A DNA stretch of 16,199 nucleotides from JAUVKA01 sp964465145 (GTDB lineage Bacteria; Bacteroidota; Bacteroidia; Bacteroidales; UBA12481): the NCBI GenBank assembly GCA_964465145.1, contig CAYXJR010000089.1, positions 1 to 16,199 on the forward strand, given 5' to 3'. The notes under the pieces were generated by a model. That model was not told the DNA's origin, made no database searches, and worked only from the letters and a program-made list of their open reading frames with translations. This document shows positions 1 to 11,400 of this stretch, piece by piece (position 1 is the first letter of the stretch; each line of letters begins with the position of its first letter). Both the position numbers and the translations under genes were made by a program.

Positions 1-89
1 ATGATCCGACTGATGCTTAACAGAATTGAAAAATAAAATCAAAACAGTTTCTGAGATTTATTTGTAATTTGGTTTTTGTTATTTGGAAT

Positions 90-295
90 TTATTGAACCA
101 TGATCTTCTGATTTTTCATTTTTTCCTCTACCTGCACCCGCATCACATAAAGTCCGGTTTTTAACGCGTGCATTATGGTTTGTTTTGTGACATCTTGCAG
201 GTTGGTTGAAAGAACTGTTTGTCCGGTCATGTTAATGACATCGATGGTTCCTGTCAGTTGTTCGGGGTTGCTGATGGTCAGCTGCACCAGCCGCG
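90..295 (-). pseudogene. 3' remnant of a T9SS type A sorted protein
   Basis: This is the last ~65-68 residues of a protein whose gene continues into insertion-sequence DNA. The peptide has the pattern of a T9SS type A C-terminal sorting domain (Por secretion tail family): a strand ending LTISNP, then IDVINMTGQTVLST, then the hallmark LKTGLYVMRVQ strand and a short basic end, KNQKIMVQ, before TAA at 90-92. In this family the domain directs the exported protein through the T9SS and is normally cleaved at the surface. Reading upstream, the frame stays open through the IS terminal repeats and meets TAG at 333-335, so no cargo domain is attached. A GTG at 285-287 could be read as a start, but a free sorting domain without a signal peptide would not function. 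The most likely history is IS insertion into a larger cargo gene followed by loss of the upstream part. The exact breakpoint (about 290-297) is uncertain. Confidence 0.72.
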
Positions 296-296
296 T

Positions 297-356
297 AAAG
301 TGACCCCTCTTGGCCGGTCCAAAGTGACCACCCTATGGCTGATTTAAATTGACCAC
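297..356. repeat. Three spaced terminal repeats of the IS21-like element
   Basis: On the plus strand AAAGTGACCCC begins at 297, AAAGTGACCAC at 321 and AAATTGACCAC at 346, a spacing of 24 and 25 bases. Evenly spaced repeats at a terminus are a known IS21-family feature and probably serve as transposase binding sites. The outermost copy lies next to the T9SS cargo remnant and so marks the element boundary. Confidence 0.65.
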
Positions 357-446
357 CCCCATTTTACCCTCTATTTTCTGTTTTCTCATCCATTATAACG
401 GTTATACAAATATATTCATTTTCATAAGATGTTGGTTTTTCTGTTG

Positions 447-698
447 TCAGCTTAACTTCGGTTGTTGCTTTCTTAGTGATTCCCCTTTAAGTTCGATTCG
501 GTGAGCCTGATGGACCACCCGGTCGAGGATTGCATCTGTGATTGTTTTCTCTCCGATTACCTCGTACCATTGTTGCACAGGGAGCTGTGATGTTATCACA
601 GTTGAGTGTTTTTCATGTCTGTCTTCGATGATCTCCAATAATATTGACCGATTTTGATTATCAAGCGGTTGTATGCCAAAATCGTCAAGGATAAGCAA
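447..698 (-). pseudogene. istB: IstB C-terminal fragment (IS21 helper ATPase)
   Basis: IstB is the DnaC-like AAA+ ATPase that assists the IS21 transposase IstA with target capture. This fragment starts at the Walker B motif (LLILDDFGIQPLD) and keeps the rest of the conserved C-terminal half: EIIEDRHEKHSTVITSQLP, then WYEVIGEKTITDAILDRVVH, then HRIELKGESLR near the end. About 83 residues remain of a family length near 245. The nucleotide-binding Walker A region and the N-terminal IstA-interaction region are missing. The frame stays open upstream of 698, but the peptide there no longer looks like IstB, and the opposite strand becomes OmpA-family coding sequence within about a dozen bases. The TTG at 696-698 should not be taken as a real start. 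It is a dead fragment. Confidence 0.85.
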
Positions 699-699
699 A

Positions 700-1049
700 T
701 GATTGATGATGGACTGGCTGTTCCGATAAACAACCTTTTTTTCGCATATGACAAATCAGATCTTTTACCTGAATCAAAACCCGAGCTTCTTCGAGTTGCC
801 ACGATCATGAATAAGAATAAGTTGAAAATAGAAATATCCGGCCATACCGACAACACAGGTACCGAAGAATACAATCAGGTGCTCTCTGATAGAAGAGCAA
901 AAGCCGTTAAAGATTATCTGATTTCATTGGGGATCCCACCCGATCTGATGATAACAATCGGATATGGGGAAACAAAACCTGTTACTTCAAACGATACCAA
1001 AAAAGATAGAACTAAAAACAGACGGGTTGAAATGAGATTTGTGGAGTAG
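700..1049 (+). pseudogene. OmpA-family C-terminal domain, truncated at 5' end
   Basis: This encodes about 115 residues of an OmpA/MotB-type peptidoglycan-binding domain, usually in the periplasm anchoring outer-membrane proteins to the cell wall. Visible in order are VPINNLFFAYDKSDL, the first strand and helix; the core ISGHTDNTGTEEYN; LSDRRAKAVKDYL; IGYGETKPVTSNDT; and the closing KNRRVEMRFVE. The Asp of GHTDNTG and the second Arg of LSDRRA are the family residues that bind diaminopimelate. No signal peptide, lipobox or membrane segment precedes it. An ATG at 654 is in frame, but the 15-odd residues after it are istB read backwards, so it is not a native start. Native sequence seems to begin near 700-712. 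In Bacteroidota, OmpA-family genes often sit beside PorP/SprF genes on the same strand. Here the orientation is convergent, with one base between the two stop codons, which suggests rearrangement. The domain is intact but probably unexpressed or untargeted. Confidence 0.75.
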
Positions 1050-1050
1050 A

Positions 1051-2169
1051 TCAATTAAACATCTCACACGCCTCCCTCGGGTTCCTTACCTTCTTCCCAT
1101 TCTTCATGACAATTCTTTTGGGCGCTCCGCCAAAAACTTGTAAATCTTTGAAAGTAAGGATCAAACTAATCTCATGCGCACCCCCAGTTTCTTGCAAGTT
1201 ACCACCTATTTGCAAGTCATAGCTGTAGAAGAATTTAATGTCCATCTCTTCTGTGAAATAGTACCGATATCCTGCCATAAATATCATTGCATTAGAGGCA
1301 TGTTTCGAAACAGTCGACCGGAACCAGGCACCCAGATAAAGATTATATTTTAATAGATTCAACCCTACTGCCAGGGATTTGGATAAGCCTTGGCTTTGAT
1401 AAATGATTCCAGGATTTAATTTAACTGGGTCATCCCACCCTCTTGAGTTTTTGTTTGCAGAAATAGATCTATTTGTTGCTATCACGGCTTCAGCCTGGAT
1501 AACTATTTTTCTAGGAACTTTAGCTTCTCCTGTTGATAAAAAAGATTCATCTGGTTCGAATATATGATCTATCGCAAAACCAGTAGTGAATGTTACTTTA
1601 CTATCTACACTAGTGAACTGGAGCAACCCACCAGCCCCGAAATCAGGATATATTCTGTTAGAATAATCCGGATTCACAAAGTCGGTCATTGTTCCAACGT
1701 TGATCCCATACCGTTCATCCAGCTCATCGGAAAATACAAAGTCATCCCAGTTTACAGATTTTTGTACTACACCTCCTTTTATACCAACCTGGCTCACTAA
1801 AAAATCTGCTATTGGAATTCGAACACCAACAGAAATAGCACAACCAAAGTTATGGATGAATCCAATCCCCTCGTTGTTTGAATTGATGATCAACCCAAGA
1901 CCACCCGCACCAGGCAGATTCCGATCTCCCAAATCTGCTGAAAAATAGTACGATTTAAAATCAACTGGAAGGTTCGGCCATTGGTCGCGGAAACTAAATC
2001 TAACATTCAAGCCATTTGTAATACCAGTAAAAGCAGGGTTGTAATAAAGTGGTGTATTAAAGTATTGTGAAAAATTAGGATCCTGACCTCGCATGGCGAT
2101 GCCAATTAATGCCATGCAAAAAATCAAAAGTCCTTTTATTGCTAACCACTTAATGATTTTCATTGTCAT
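1051..2169 (-). CDS. PorP/SprF family T9SS membrane protein
   Basis: This is a predicted outer-membrane beta-barrel partner of the T9SS, needed in characterised systems for secretion or surface attachment of type B sorted cargo. The 372-residue product starts with an export signal: KIIKW, a hydrophobic run to about residue 26, then GQ before the mature start. The family hallmark follows at about 30-49, DPNFSQYFNTPLYYNPAFTG. Later come the conserved KLNPGIIYQSQG, the GLNLLKYNLYLGAWFR strand, and a final barrel strand near HEISLILTF. A basic tail of about 30 residues ends in CEMFN. ATG at 2167-2169 lies 3 bases after the stop of the giant gene; a second ATG two codons on (2161-2163) is an equally plausible start. 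No ribosome-binding site is evident, so translation is probably coupled to the gene before it. The arrangement matches the sprB-sprF order of Flavobacterium johnsoniae, and the giant protein is the obvious client. Confidence 0.93.
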   Translation of the reverse strand: MTMKIIKWLAIKGLLIFCMALIGIAMRGQDPNFSQYFNTPLYYNPAFTGITNGLNVRFSFRDQWPNLPVDFKSYYFSADLGDRNLPGAGGLGLIINSNNEGIGFIHNFGCAISVGVRIPIADFLVSQVGIKGGVVQKSVNWDDFVFSDELDERYGINVGTMTDFVNPDYSNRIYPDFGAGGLLQFTSVDSKVTFTTGFAIDHIFEPDESFLSTGEAKVPRKIVIQAEAVIATNRSISANKNSRGWDDPVKLNPGIIYQSQGLSKSLAVGLNLLKYNLYLGAWFRSTVSKHASNAMIFMAGYRYYFTEEMDIKFFYSYDLQIGGNLQETGGAHEISLILTFKDLQVFGGAPKRIVMKNGKKVRNPREACEMFN

Positions 2170-2172
2170 TGG

Positions 2173-2490
2173 TTAACGAATTAATGCAACTGTCCCTATT
2201 CTGCTGGGGTCACTTTGACCTATGTCATTCCCGTCCCAACTAGAACCGTCAACAAATGTGGCCGACGCTTTCCACATATAGACTCCCGGTGGCATCAGGG
2301 CGCCTTGATATGTGCCATCCCAATATTCTATTGGACGTCCATCATTATCTAGTTTCGTTGATTCCCATAATAGCGTGCCCCATATGTCAAAAATTTGAAT
2401 ATGGTATAGTTTCATATTAACCCCTTTAGGTTTAAAGTATTTTGAATTAGGGTTAATGTTCGTTGGGGAGAAAGCATTTGGAATAAATAA
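2173..2490 (-). other. T9SS type B (gliding motility-associated) C-terminal sorting domain
   Basis: Residues 4565-4669 of the giant protein. The landmarks of the CHU_C-type domain are present in order: IPNAFSPTN at the start, IQIFDIWGTLLWES in the middle, YWDGTYQG, then PPGVYMWKA. In characterised gliding bacteria this kind of domain is the signal for T9SS export and usually requires a SprF-like partner, which is encoded immediately downstream. It ends the protein five residues after IGT with VALIR. Confidence 0.93.
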
Positions 2491-5400
2491 TCCCTTAAAT
2501 AAAAGGTTTAATGGATAATAACTTGTATCCGTACATGTATTCTCTGCCCAGGTGATTAACTTGATCAGATAATCCCCCTCATCTTTATACTTATGCGGGA
2601 GAGGATCCTCAACGAATTCCTTTTTACCATCGCCATAATCCCATTCATACGCAATGGCATTGATAGAGAAGTTGATAAGTTGAATTAATCCGGGGGTGCC
2701 ATCTACATTGTCGTGGATGTTAAATGCACTGATAGGAGAAAGTAGTACATCAATCAGGAAAGAAGTTGTATCGTAACAACCGAAATTGTCTGCTACTTTC
2801 AGATATACTGTGTAATCCCCTGGGATATGGTAGCTATACGCTGGATCCTGTTGCGTACAGGTGTCAAGAGGGGTATGCGGATCTCCAAATATCCAGAACC
2901 AGTGTGTAAGTGCCGTATCTCCTGGAGTTGATGCATCATAAAAATAGGTATTGTACCTTGAACAGGGAAGGGACGTTGAAAAGGTTGCAACAGGCAAGTG
3001 ATGGATGATTATCGGTTTGGTCAGGCTGTCTTTGCATCCATTCGCATTTTCGATACTTAAAGTCACATCAAACGCTCCCGCTTGCGGGTAATAATGAGAT
3101 GGCTCAGCAAGCGTAGAATAATTACCAATACCTGAAGCCGGATCACCAAAGTTCCAATGGATGGAATTTATTTGAACTCCATTGCTGTCAATCAAATTCA
3201 GGAATTTTGTGGTATCCATGTAACAAACCGGATTTGCATAGAAGTTAGCAATGGATGTGGGTTTTATGCTAACTGTAGTCAATACGGTATCCATAACGTA
3301 AGCACCTCCCGAAACAGGTGATGATACAACAAGAATCACAGTATAAGTCCCCGATGCTTGATAGTGATGATAAATGCTATCGGTATGCTGGTTGTATGTT
3401 GTATCAGTTCCATCTCCAAAATACCAATACCAACTTGAAATCAGGTTAACCGGCGAGGAACGATCCATAAACAATGCATCTTCACTGGAACAGAAAAGAG
3501 TATCTGACTGTTCAATGGAAGCTGCAATACAGGAAAGAACTACTGGTTTTGATACCTGGTTTTCACATCCACTTGAGCTAAAGGCATTGAGCGATACTGT
3601 GTAATAGCCGAAATCGGGGAATGTATGAGTAGCCGTTAACGGTAGCGGTGGGTATTGCATCATGGTTATGCCATCTCCAAAGTCCCAAAAAAGTGAGTCA
3701 ATGGTGACACCGATGCCCACCGAGAGGTCCTCAAAAACCATTGTAGTATCGCAATGTGGTAATGAGTCAAAGGTAAAGTTTGCTATCGGCCCTTGCTGGA
3801 TGAAGATCTCATTCCAAATGCTATCGGTGCAGTAATCGGAGTTGGTTGCTTTCATCCTGACCCAATAAGAACCAGGGGAAGAATAGATATGTGTTGGACT
3901 GTGTAGCGTGGAATAATTGTTTGTGCCGGAGGCAGGATCTCCAAAACGCCAGGTAATAGCAAGCAATGAATCTCCGGGAACTAGATTTACCGGGATAAAT
4001 TGAGTGGGTTGCCCAACACATTCAGTTTCGGTAGTGAAGGTAAACTCGAAGGCAGGGTGGACATACACAGGTTGTATTGTAGTATCCAAACATCCATGCT
4101 GGTCTTCAATAATTAGTGTGACATCATAGGTGGTATCGTAAATGGAATATGTGTAAACCGGATTTGGCAAAGTGGACCCTGCCTGGTTTTCAAATATCCA
4201 GTACCAGCTTGCTATATTGGTTCCAAAGGTGGTCGAGTTATCAGTAAAGAAAACTTTGCCTGCCGGACAATAAGAATTGGAGAAGGTAAAAGCAGAGATT
4301 GGATTTTCATATACCGTATGTTCCATTGTGACAGAATCCTGACATCCATATGAGTTGGTCACGGTTAGTTGAACATTATAAGTACCTGCGCTATCATAAA
4401 GATGGATCGGATCAGGCAACGTAGAGGTGTTCCCATCGCCAAAGTCCCAGTCCCAGTTCGTGATTACACCAGAATACGTAATACTTTGGTTAAAGAAGTA
4501 ACTCTCTAGTCCGAAGCAGTTGTTCTCGCTGGTAAACATGGCCCATGGAAGATCCCTCACAAGTGTATTTATCGTAGTATCGTGATCACAATTCACAGAG
4601 TTGGTAACTGTGAGAGTGACCTGATGGATTCCGGATGTAATATACAGATGGGTTGGATTCTGTAAATAAGATGATCCACCATCTCCGAATTCCCAATACC
4701 ATGCTATATTGGAGCCACTAGCTGTGGTGGATAAGTCAGTAAATGTTGTTGAATCACCTAAACAAGTTGTATCAGCAGCAAATAATACAAAGGGTTTGGA
4801 ATTTATCGGCACTGATTCAACGGTTGTATCCTTGCAGCCATTCATTGTAGAAACGATCAGTGTAACATCGTAGTTGCCAGCGGAATGAAACTCATGGATA
4901 GGATTCTGGAGTGTGGAGTGATTGAGGATTCCCGATGTTGGATCTCCGAAGTTCCAATCCCATGCGGTTATCTGTCCTGGGCCATTAGACTGGGATGAGT
5001 CCGTGAACTGAATACCAAAATCTTCGCAGTTCTCAAGTGGATAAATGAAATCTGCCGTGGGCTTTGGACTGATAGATATTGGCTGACTATAGGTGTCCAT
5101 GCAGCTGTCAGATGTCTGAACTGTGAGTATAACAGTATAGGTGTTGGGTAACAGATAGATATGATCAACATCCTGAGGATCAGGAAAGTTTATTGTAATT
5201 GATGTTCCGTCTCCGAAATCCCAGATCCACTTTACAATATACCCCTGGTACGGAATAGATTGATCGATAAATGAGACAACCGACCCGGCACAATTGCCAT
5301 TGGTAGCAATGAACCCTGCGGTCGGGCCACTTGAAACAAGCACTTGTTTACTGATCACATCATAACACCCACCTGTGTTCGATACGCTTAACGTGGCCGT

Positions 5401-8400
5401 GTAAATTCCGCTGTTGGCATAAGTGTGTGTGGCTGTCGGCGTATAGAGATGCGGTGATCCATCTCCAAAATCCCACTCATGACTAACAATGATCCCCTGA
5501 CTGGTTGACGAGAGATCGGTGAAATGGGTGGGATTTCCTTTACATGCGGTATCGGCCTGGAAATCTGCTACAGGGGCATCACTTACTGTAACTGGTTTTA
5601 TAATGGAGTCGATACAATCCGTGAGATTAGTCACAATAAGCAGCACATTATATGTTCCAGGGGAACCGAATGTGTGCGAAGGATTTTGAGCGGCCGATGT
5701 ATTGGAGGAACCAGATAGAGGGTCGTCGAAGTTCCAGTACCAGGATATAATAGTTCCTCCTCCGTTAGGTTGTGACAGGTCGTAGAAAAGTACTGGTTCT
5801 CCGGTACATCTCAATGTCGAATAGTTGAAATTAGCTAAAGGTCCGGGGTTGATCAATACGGGATGCGATATAGTGTCCCAGCAGCCTTCACTGGTAGTAA
5901 CAGTTAGTAATACAGTTTTTACACCTATTGTGCTGTATAGGTGACTGACACTAGGATTATTCGGCCAAAAGATTGTAGTATCCGTTCCATCGCCAAAGTC
6001 CCAATGCCACTGATCAAGGTAACTGGAGTTCATGGTAACGGAATAGTCATCGAAAAAGACCGGAATGTTTATACAGGCGTTCGGAGTGTATCCGAAGTTG
6101 GCAAGAGGAGGAGAACTAACCGATACAAAATGGGACACTGTCTTGGTACAGCCATTCGTATCCAGTGCATACAGGATCACGTGATAGTTGCCTGTGCCAA
6201 AGTAAGCATGTACGGGATTCACGGGGGTATTGTAGGTTGCCCAGGTGCCATCCCCAAAATACCATGTCCATTCCGTGATAAGGCCGATATCAGGTCCCGT
6301 CAGGTAGAAATAGGTAGTGTCTCCAAAACACGATGAATCTACTGAAAAGTCCACGTCTGGCGTGGGCATCACAAGCACCGTCAAACTGTCCGCGAAAATA
6401 ATTCCACAATTTGTGTTCGGATTGTTTGCATAGACAGTATAGATTCCGGCAGGCGTAAATGTTCCAAAGATGAGTGGATTCCCGGTTCCTGTATGAATGG
6501 GACTATACGGTTGATTGTTCAGCAATAGCTGGTATTCAAATCCTGGTTGGGATCCATCTATGCCAATCTCTATACCAACACCTCCTTCGCAATAGATGCC
6601 TCCGTTGGGGGCAGTGATCTGGTATTCGTCAGGCGCCGGATTTACGATCACAATGGCGTTGCCCGAAAAGATCTCCCCGGTACAGTAGAAGTCGCTTACT
6701 CCGGTAATACTGTAAGAAACCGTCACTTCAGGGACTACAGGCAGCTGGTAAGGGGTGGTGTCAATCCCTGAGACGGTGGAGAGATAAAGGCCATCGAATA
6801 ACTGAATGGTCCAGGGAGGCGTTCCTGTTAGGGACAACTGAACAAAAGCTGTGTCTCCTTCACAGATTGTATCCCAGCCCGATAAAAAAGCCGTAGGCAA
6901 AGGCCTGTAAGTTATATGAACGGTGTCTGTGTCGGTTTCTGTGATGCATTCGGCCGTTCCATTTACATTAAGGGTAAGATCGGCAAAACCGGCAGCTTGA
7001 TCGCCAATGCCGGCATAATAGACTGTAGTTAGCAGGGTTGGATCGGTAAAATAGCCGTCTCCCAGGCTTTGCCAAAAAATGGTTGTATAGTTGTAAGCAT
7101 TCCCCGTTATATCCATTGGTTCGTACTGACATCCATTCAAATCTTCTCCGGCCAATGCAACAGGGGCCGGGTGAAAGAATAAAATCGTCGTGTCGGTAAT
7201 CGTTTCGTTACTGCAATATCCCGACCCGGTGGCCTGCAGGATAAGTGCGACAAACCCATTGGTGGTATCTGCCTCTCCGGGCATATACGTTGCATGAAGT
7301 GAATCAGGATCGTCAAATTGCCCGTCTCCCCCAACAGTACTCCAATGGACGGCGCCTTCAAGTTGGGCTGTCGCAGAACCGATGGTATAATACTCATTAG
7401 CGCAAATGGTGGTATCTGGTCCCGCACTGATGATGGGAAGCAGATCAAACCATAAGGTCATGGTATCCTGATCTGTAGCGGATAGACAGGTCAGTAGTCC
7501 GTTGGCTGTCAGGATCAGTTCTACGCTCCCTGCTGCGATATCGTCTGTGCTTGGGGTATAAATGGCGTTGGTTAAGGTTGGATCGTTGAAACTCCCGGTG
7601 CCTAGGGTGCTCCATTGCGATGAATTTGAATGAAGGATAGCTCCGTTCATCGTATAGGAATAATTTTCACAGATGGTATCATCCGGCCCGGCATCGGCAA
7701 TGGGTAGCGGATCGATGGTAAGGATCATGGAATCATTGATGGTATCGGAACAGGAGATATCCCCATAAGCGGTCAGCGTCAACTGTACACTCCCGTTTGC
7801 AATATCCGCAATACCGGGTGCATAGGTGGTAACCGGTTGGAATGGATCGGCAAATCCTCCGTCTCCGGATGTTCTCCAGCGTGCCATGGAGGCATGTTGC
7901 ACGGATCCGTTTAATGGAGCATCAAATCCTTCGCAGATGGAAGTATCAGACCCTGCGTTTGAGATCGGGAGTGGATCAATGGTCAATAGGAGACTGTCTT
8001 TGACGGTGGTGAAACCGCAAGGTTCTGTTCCGGTAACTTGGAGGATAAGCCAGACCGATTCGTTGATCAGATCCTGTACTCCCGGTTGGTAACTGGTTAA
8101 GAGGGAGGTAGAAGGAGTAAATACCCCATCGCCTCTCGATATCCAATGAACGGCGCTATAGGTGGTTGCAGAGCCTGAAAGGGTAATCGGATAACCATAG
8201 CACACAGAAGTATCATTTCCTGCCATGGCAACGGGTTGAGCACTGACAATCACGGTCCTTGTCATTGTGTCGGCACAGAGGGTATTTTGATAATGACCAA
8301 TTGCCTGGTATATACCTGCAGTTTGTAATCCAAATGTAATTGAGTCTCCATCTCCCGTTACCCATGGACCTGTTTCTAATCCATTTTTGATTAACCGGTA

Positions 8401-11400
8401 ATCCACTCCATTCTGAGAGTCGATCAACCAGACCTCTGTCGGTTCGCAATTCGCCCCAAGTGGCATTAAATCGTAAGGCTGTGGAAGCGGAAAAACTACC
8501 AAACTGCCATTCATCAGTCGTGAACAATTTGGTGGAGTTTCGTTTATTGCAAGTACCGTATATGTTGCAGGAGAGGTGATATAGTTGAATAGAAGTGGAT
8601 TCCCGGTTCCGGGCATGGTCAGGACAGGCCATCCGTTTTCCCTGAGAATATAATTTACCCCCAGTTGAGAACCATTGAGTTTAACTGGTATATTTTCGCA
8701 CGTATCACCGTTGGGTATAAGGGTATATTGAATGGGCAACGAATCTATCGTAAAACTTCTATTCATCACTGACCAGCAGTGAGGAGCCAAGGGATTTTGG
8801 GCTATAACGGTATAAATACCAGGAATATCACGATAGCCAAAATTGAGCATGGAATTTGATCCGGGGAGTGTGTCTATGATCGAATTGTTTTTCTTTAAAT
8901 AGTAGTTTATGCCAATTTGAGAATAACTTAACCTGATGGTGTCTCCTCCACAAACTGCAGCCGAAGGGATGACATTGTATATTTCAGGATTTGGATGAAT
9001 TGTGACACTACCGGCCATCCAGACGTGACAAGAATCAGGGGAAGAATTATATGCGATAATATGATAGATTCCACTTGTGGCAAGCGGTCCAAAAGATAGG
9101 CTAAAACCTGTCCCTTCTTTTTCATCGATGAGATAAATTGTATCCTGGAATAGTCTGTAGGTTACTCCTAATTGTGAACTATTTAATTGAATCATTGAAT
9201 TTGCACATGTATCACCTTGGGGGACCAAAGTAAATATAGTTGGAAGTGGAATGAGTGTTGCACTATCATTCATCACGGACCAACATTGGGCATTCTGGGT
9301 TGTTCCGATAACCGTGTATACACCTGGAATAACTTGTGTGCCAAAGTTCAGGGCAGATCCGGTTCCGGGCTGTGAAGTTCCAACCAGGGTAATCCCATTT
9401 CTTACGAGTTGATAACTCACTCCGGTATCGGAATCTGAAAGTCCAACTCCGATAGTATCTCCGGCACAACTGATACCTGCAGGGGTTACATTATACGCGA
9501 TAGGAAGTTGATGGATAATGGTACTTCCAGCCATGATGGCATCACAACTATCAGGAGTTTCATTGATCGCTTGAATTTTATATGTTCCTCCAAGCCATTG
9601 CGGTCCGAAAGAGAGAATGTTTCCAGATCCCGGTAAGGTATCCTGGGGAACACCATCTAGTAATAAGATGTAGTTCACTCCAATGTGTGAACCATTCAAC
9701 CCGATGGAGGTCCCTGAGCAGGTATCTCCATTAGGAATGATTGTAAATAGGGTTGGATTCGCGGTAAGGATAGTTGTTCCTGTCATATCTCCCCAGCAAT
9801 TACTTGATTCCGACCTCCCAATGACAGTATAGGTTCCTGGTAAGATCTGAATCCCAAACCAGATTGTATCACCATTTCCGGCAATTGGATCCCCTATGTT
9901 TTGGCTTCCATTCCGGATTAATTGATACACTACACCTGTATCAGAATGAACAAGTCCAATACTATCACAGGCACAAGCATACCCCATAGGGATGATCTGA
10001 TAGGGGACCGGGTTCGGTAGTATGATTGTCGCGCCCAGCATTAAATTGGAGCAAAATTTATAGGTGGTGGTATCATATCCAACAACGGTATAAATCCCCG
10101 GAATGGTTTGTGGTCCAAATTCGATCGGCAGACCGGTCCCATTCAGGGTGTCAAGCCATAGCGTATCCCGTTTCAGGATATATTTTACACCAGGCTGTGA
10201 ACCACTGAGTCCGATGGAAGTCCCGGCGCAGGTATCGCCTGAGGGAACCACGGAATAGGGATCTGGCAATGGATTGAGATTGGCTTCCCCATTCATCAGG
10301 ATGTTACAATTCGTAAGGGGATTGAATGCAAGTACGGTATAAACCCCTGGAACAAACTGCGGTCCGAAACTGATGGAGTCCCCGGTACCTGGTTCCGGGT
10401 CCCCTACATTGAACGACCCGTTCCGTTGAAGTTGGTACAAAATGCCTGTCTGGGAGCCGGTAATGTACACAACATCTCCCGCACAGCTGACGCCGGGAGG
10501 ACGTACATCAAAGACTTCCGGAGCCGGATTCAACGTAATGGGGTTATCCATGAGGGTATCACATCCGGTCAACACAAAGTAGGCCCTGATACGATAGACT
10601 CCGGGGATATATTGTGGGCCGAAATTCAATACCGATCCGCTGCCAGCCATAGTGTCTATTGGATTCTGATTCAACTGAAGTTCGTAATTGGCGCCCAATT
10701 GTGATCCGTTCAGCATAATCTCTGAACCGGGACAATAATCTCCGTAGGAACCCATGATGAATACAATGGGAAGGGGATTTACTATGATAGTGACTGTGTC
10801 GTCCATGTATTTCATCAGTCCTGTAATCTGGTTGGCGCCGATGGCCCAATACGATCCTGCTCTGTTGCTGTAGGTAAAGAAAAGACTGTCGTCGGTACCC
10901 ACCAGGGTATCCCCATACTGGATCCCGTTACGGTACAATCTGTATGTGATCCCTATCTCTGAATCCTCCAGCCAAATAGGTACACCGGTTGAATCATCCG
11001 CACATACTTCTCCACCTCCCATCAGGGTGTATACAGTTGGCCAGGGGTTGACCACGATGACAGCGCTATCCAGCATCTCAACGGTACACACTGGATTGGT
11101 AAGGGTATATGCAATCACCTTGTAGGTGCCACCTCGCTTTTGATTTCCAAATGTGATGCTATCGCCATCTCCCTGTACCCTGGGAGGAAGGATCAGGGTA
11201 TCATTAAAGATTAGTTCGTATTCAACACCAGTTTGTGAACCTTCAAGCCAAATAGGAAGGCCGCTTCCGCCATCAGAATAAGATCCTGAACCTTTCACGG
11301 CAAAGGGAATAGGTAGTGGGATAATAGTGATTGTAGCGCTACCGGCCATGTCAATCGTACACTGAGGCTGTGAAACACTGGTAGCTGTGGCTGTATATAA

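Larger units (their letters stand above)
296..700 (-). mobile_element. IS21-family element remnant (istB-side end)
   Basis: This is a partial insertion sequence holding the 3' part of istB and, beyond its stop, about 150 bp of non-coding DNA leading to a terminus with three spaced copies of an A-rich/GACC motif. Multiple short repeats near the ends are typical of IS21-family elements, which also carry the istA transposase and istB helper genes. Here istA, the first two thirds of istB and the other terminus are absent, so the element cannot move by itself. One side lies in the T9SS type A cargo remnant and the other is fused to an OmpA-family gene fragment. The 357-446 stretch between terminus and istB is AT-rich; its only visible structure is a short perfect inverted repeat, TATAAC-G-GTTATA, at 394-406. 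No target-site duplication can be tested because the second end is missing. Confidence 0.7.

Noticed and set aside
1..36. Plus-strand frame MIRLMLNRIEK ending TAA at 34-36, possibly the tail of a gene outside the window
   Set aside because: Too short and without recognisable features; it may be chance.
394..406. Inverted repeat TATAAC-G-GTTATA as a terminator or operator
   Set aside because: The arms are 6 bases, AT-rich, with a one-base centre and no T-run; it lies inside the IS remnant and could be chance.
654..1049. Intact OmpA-family gene starting at ATG 654
   Set aside because: The first residues are antisense istB and there is no signal peptide or lipobox; only the C-terminal domain is native.
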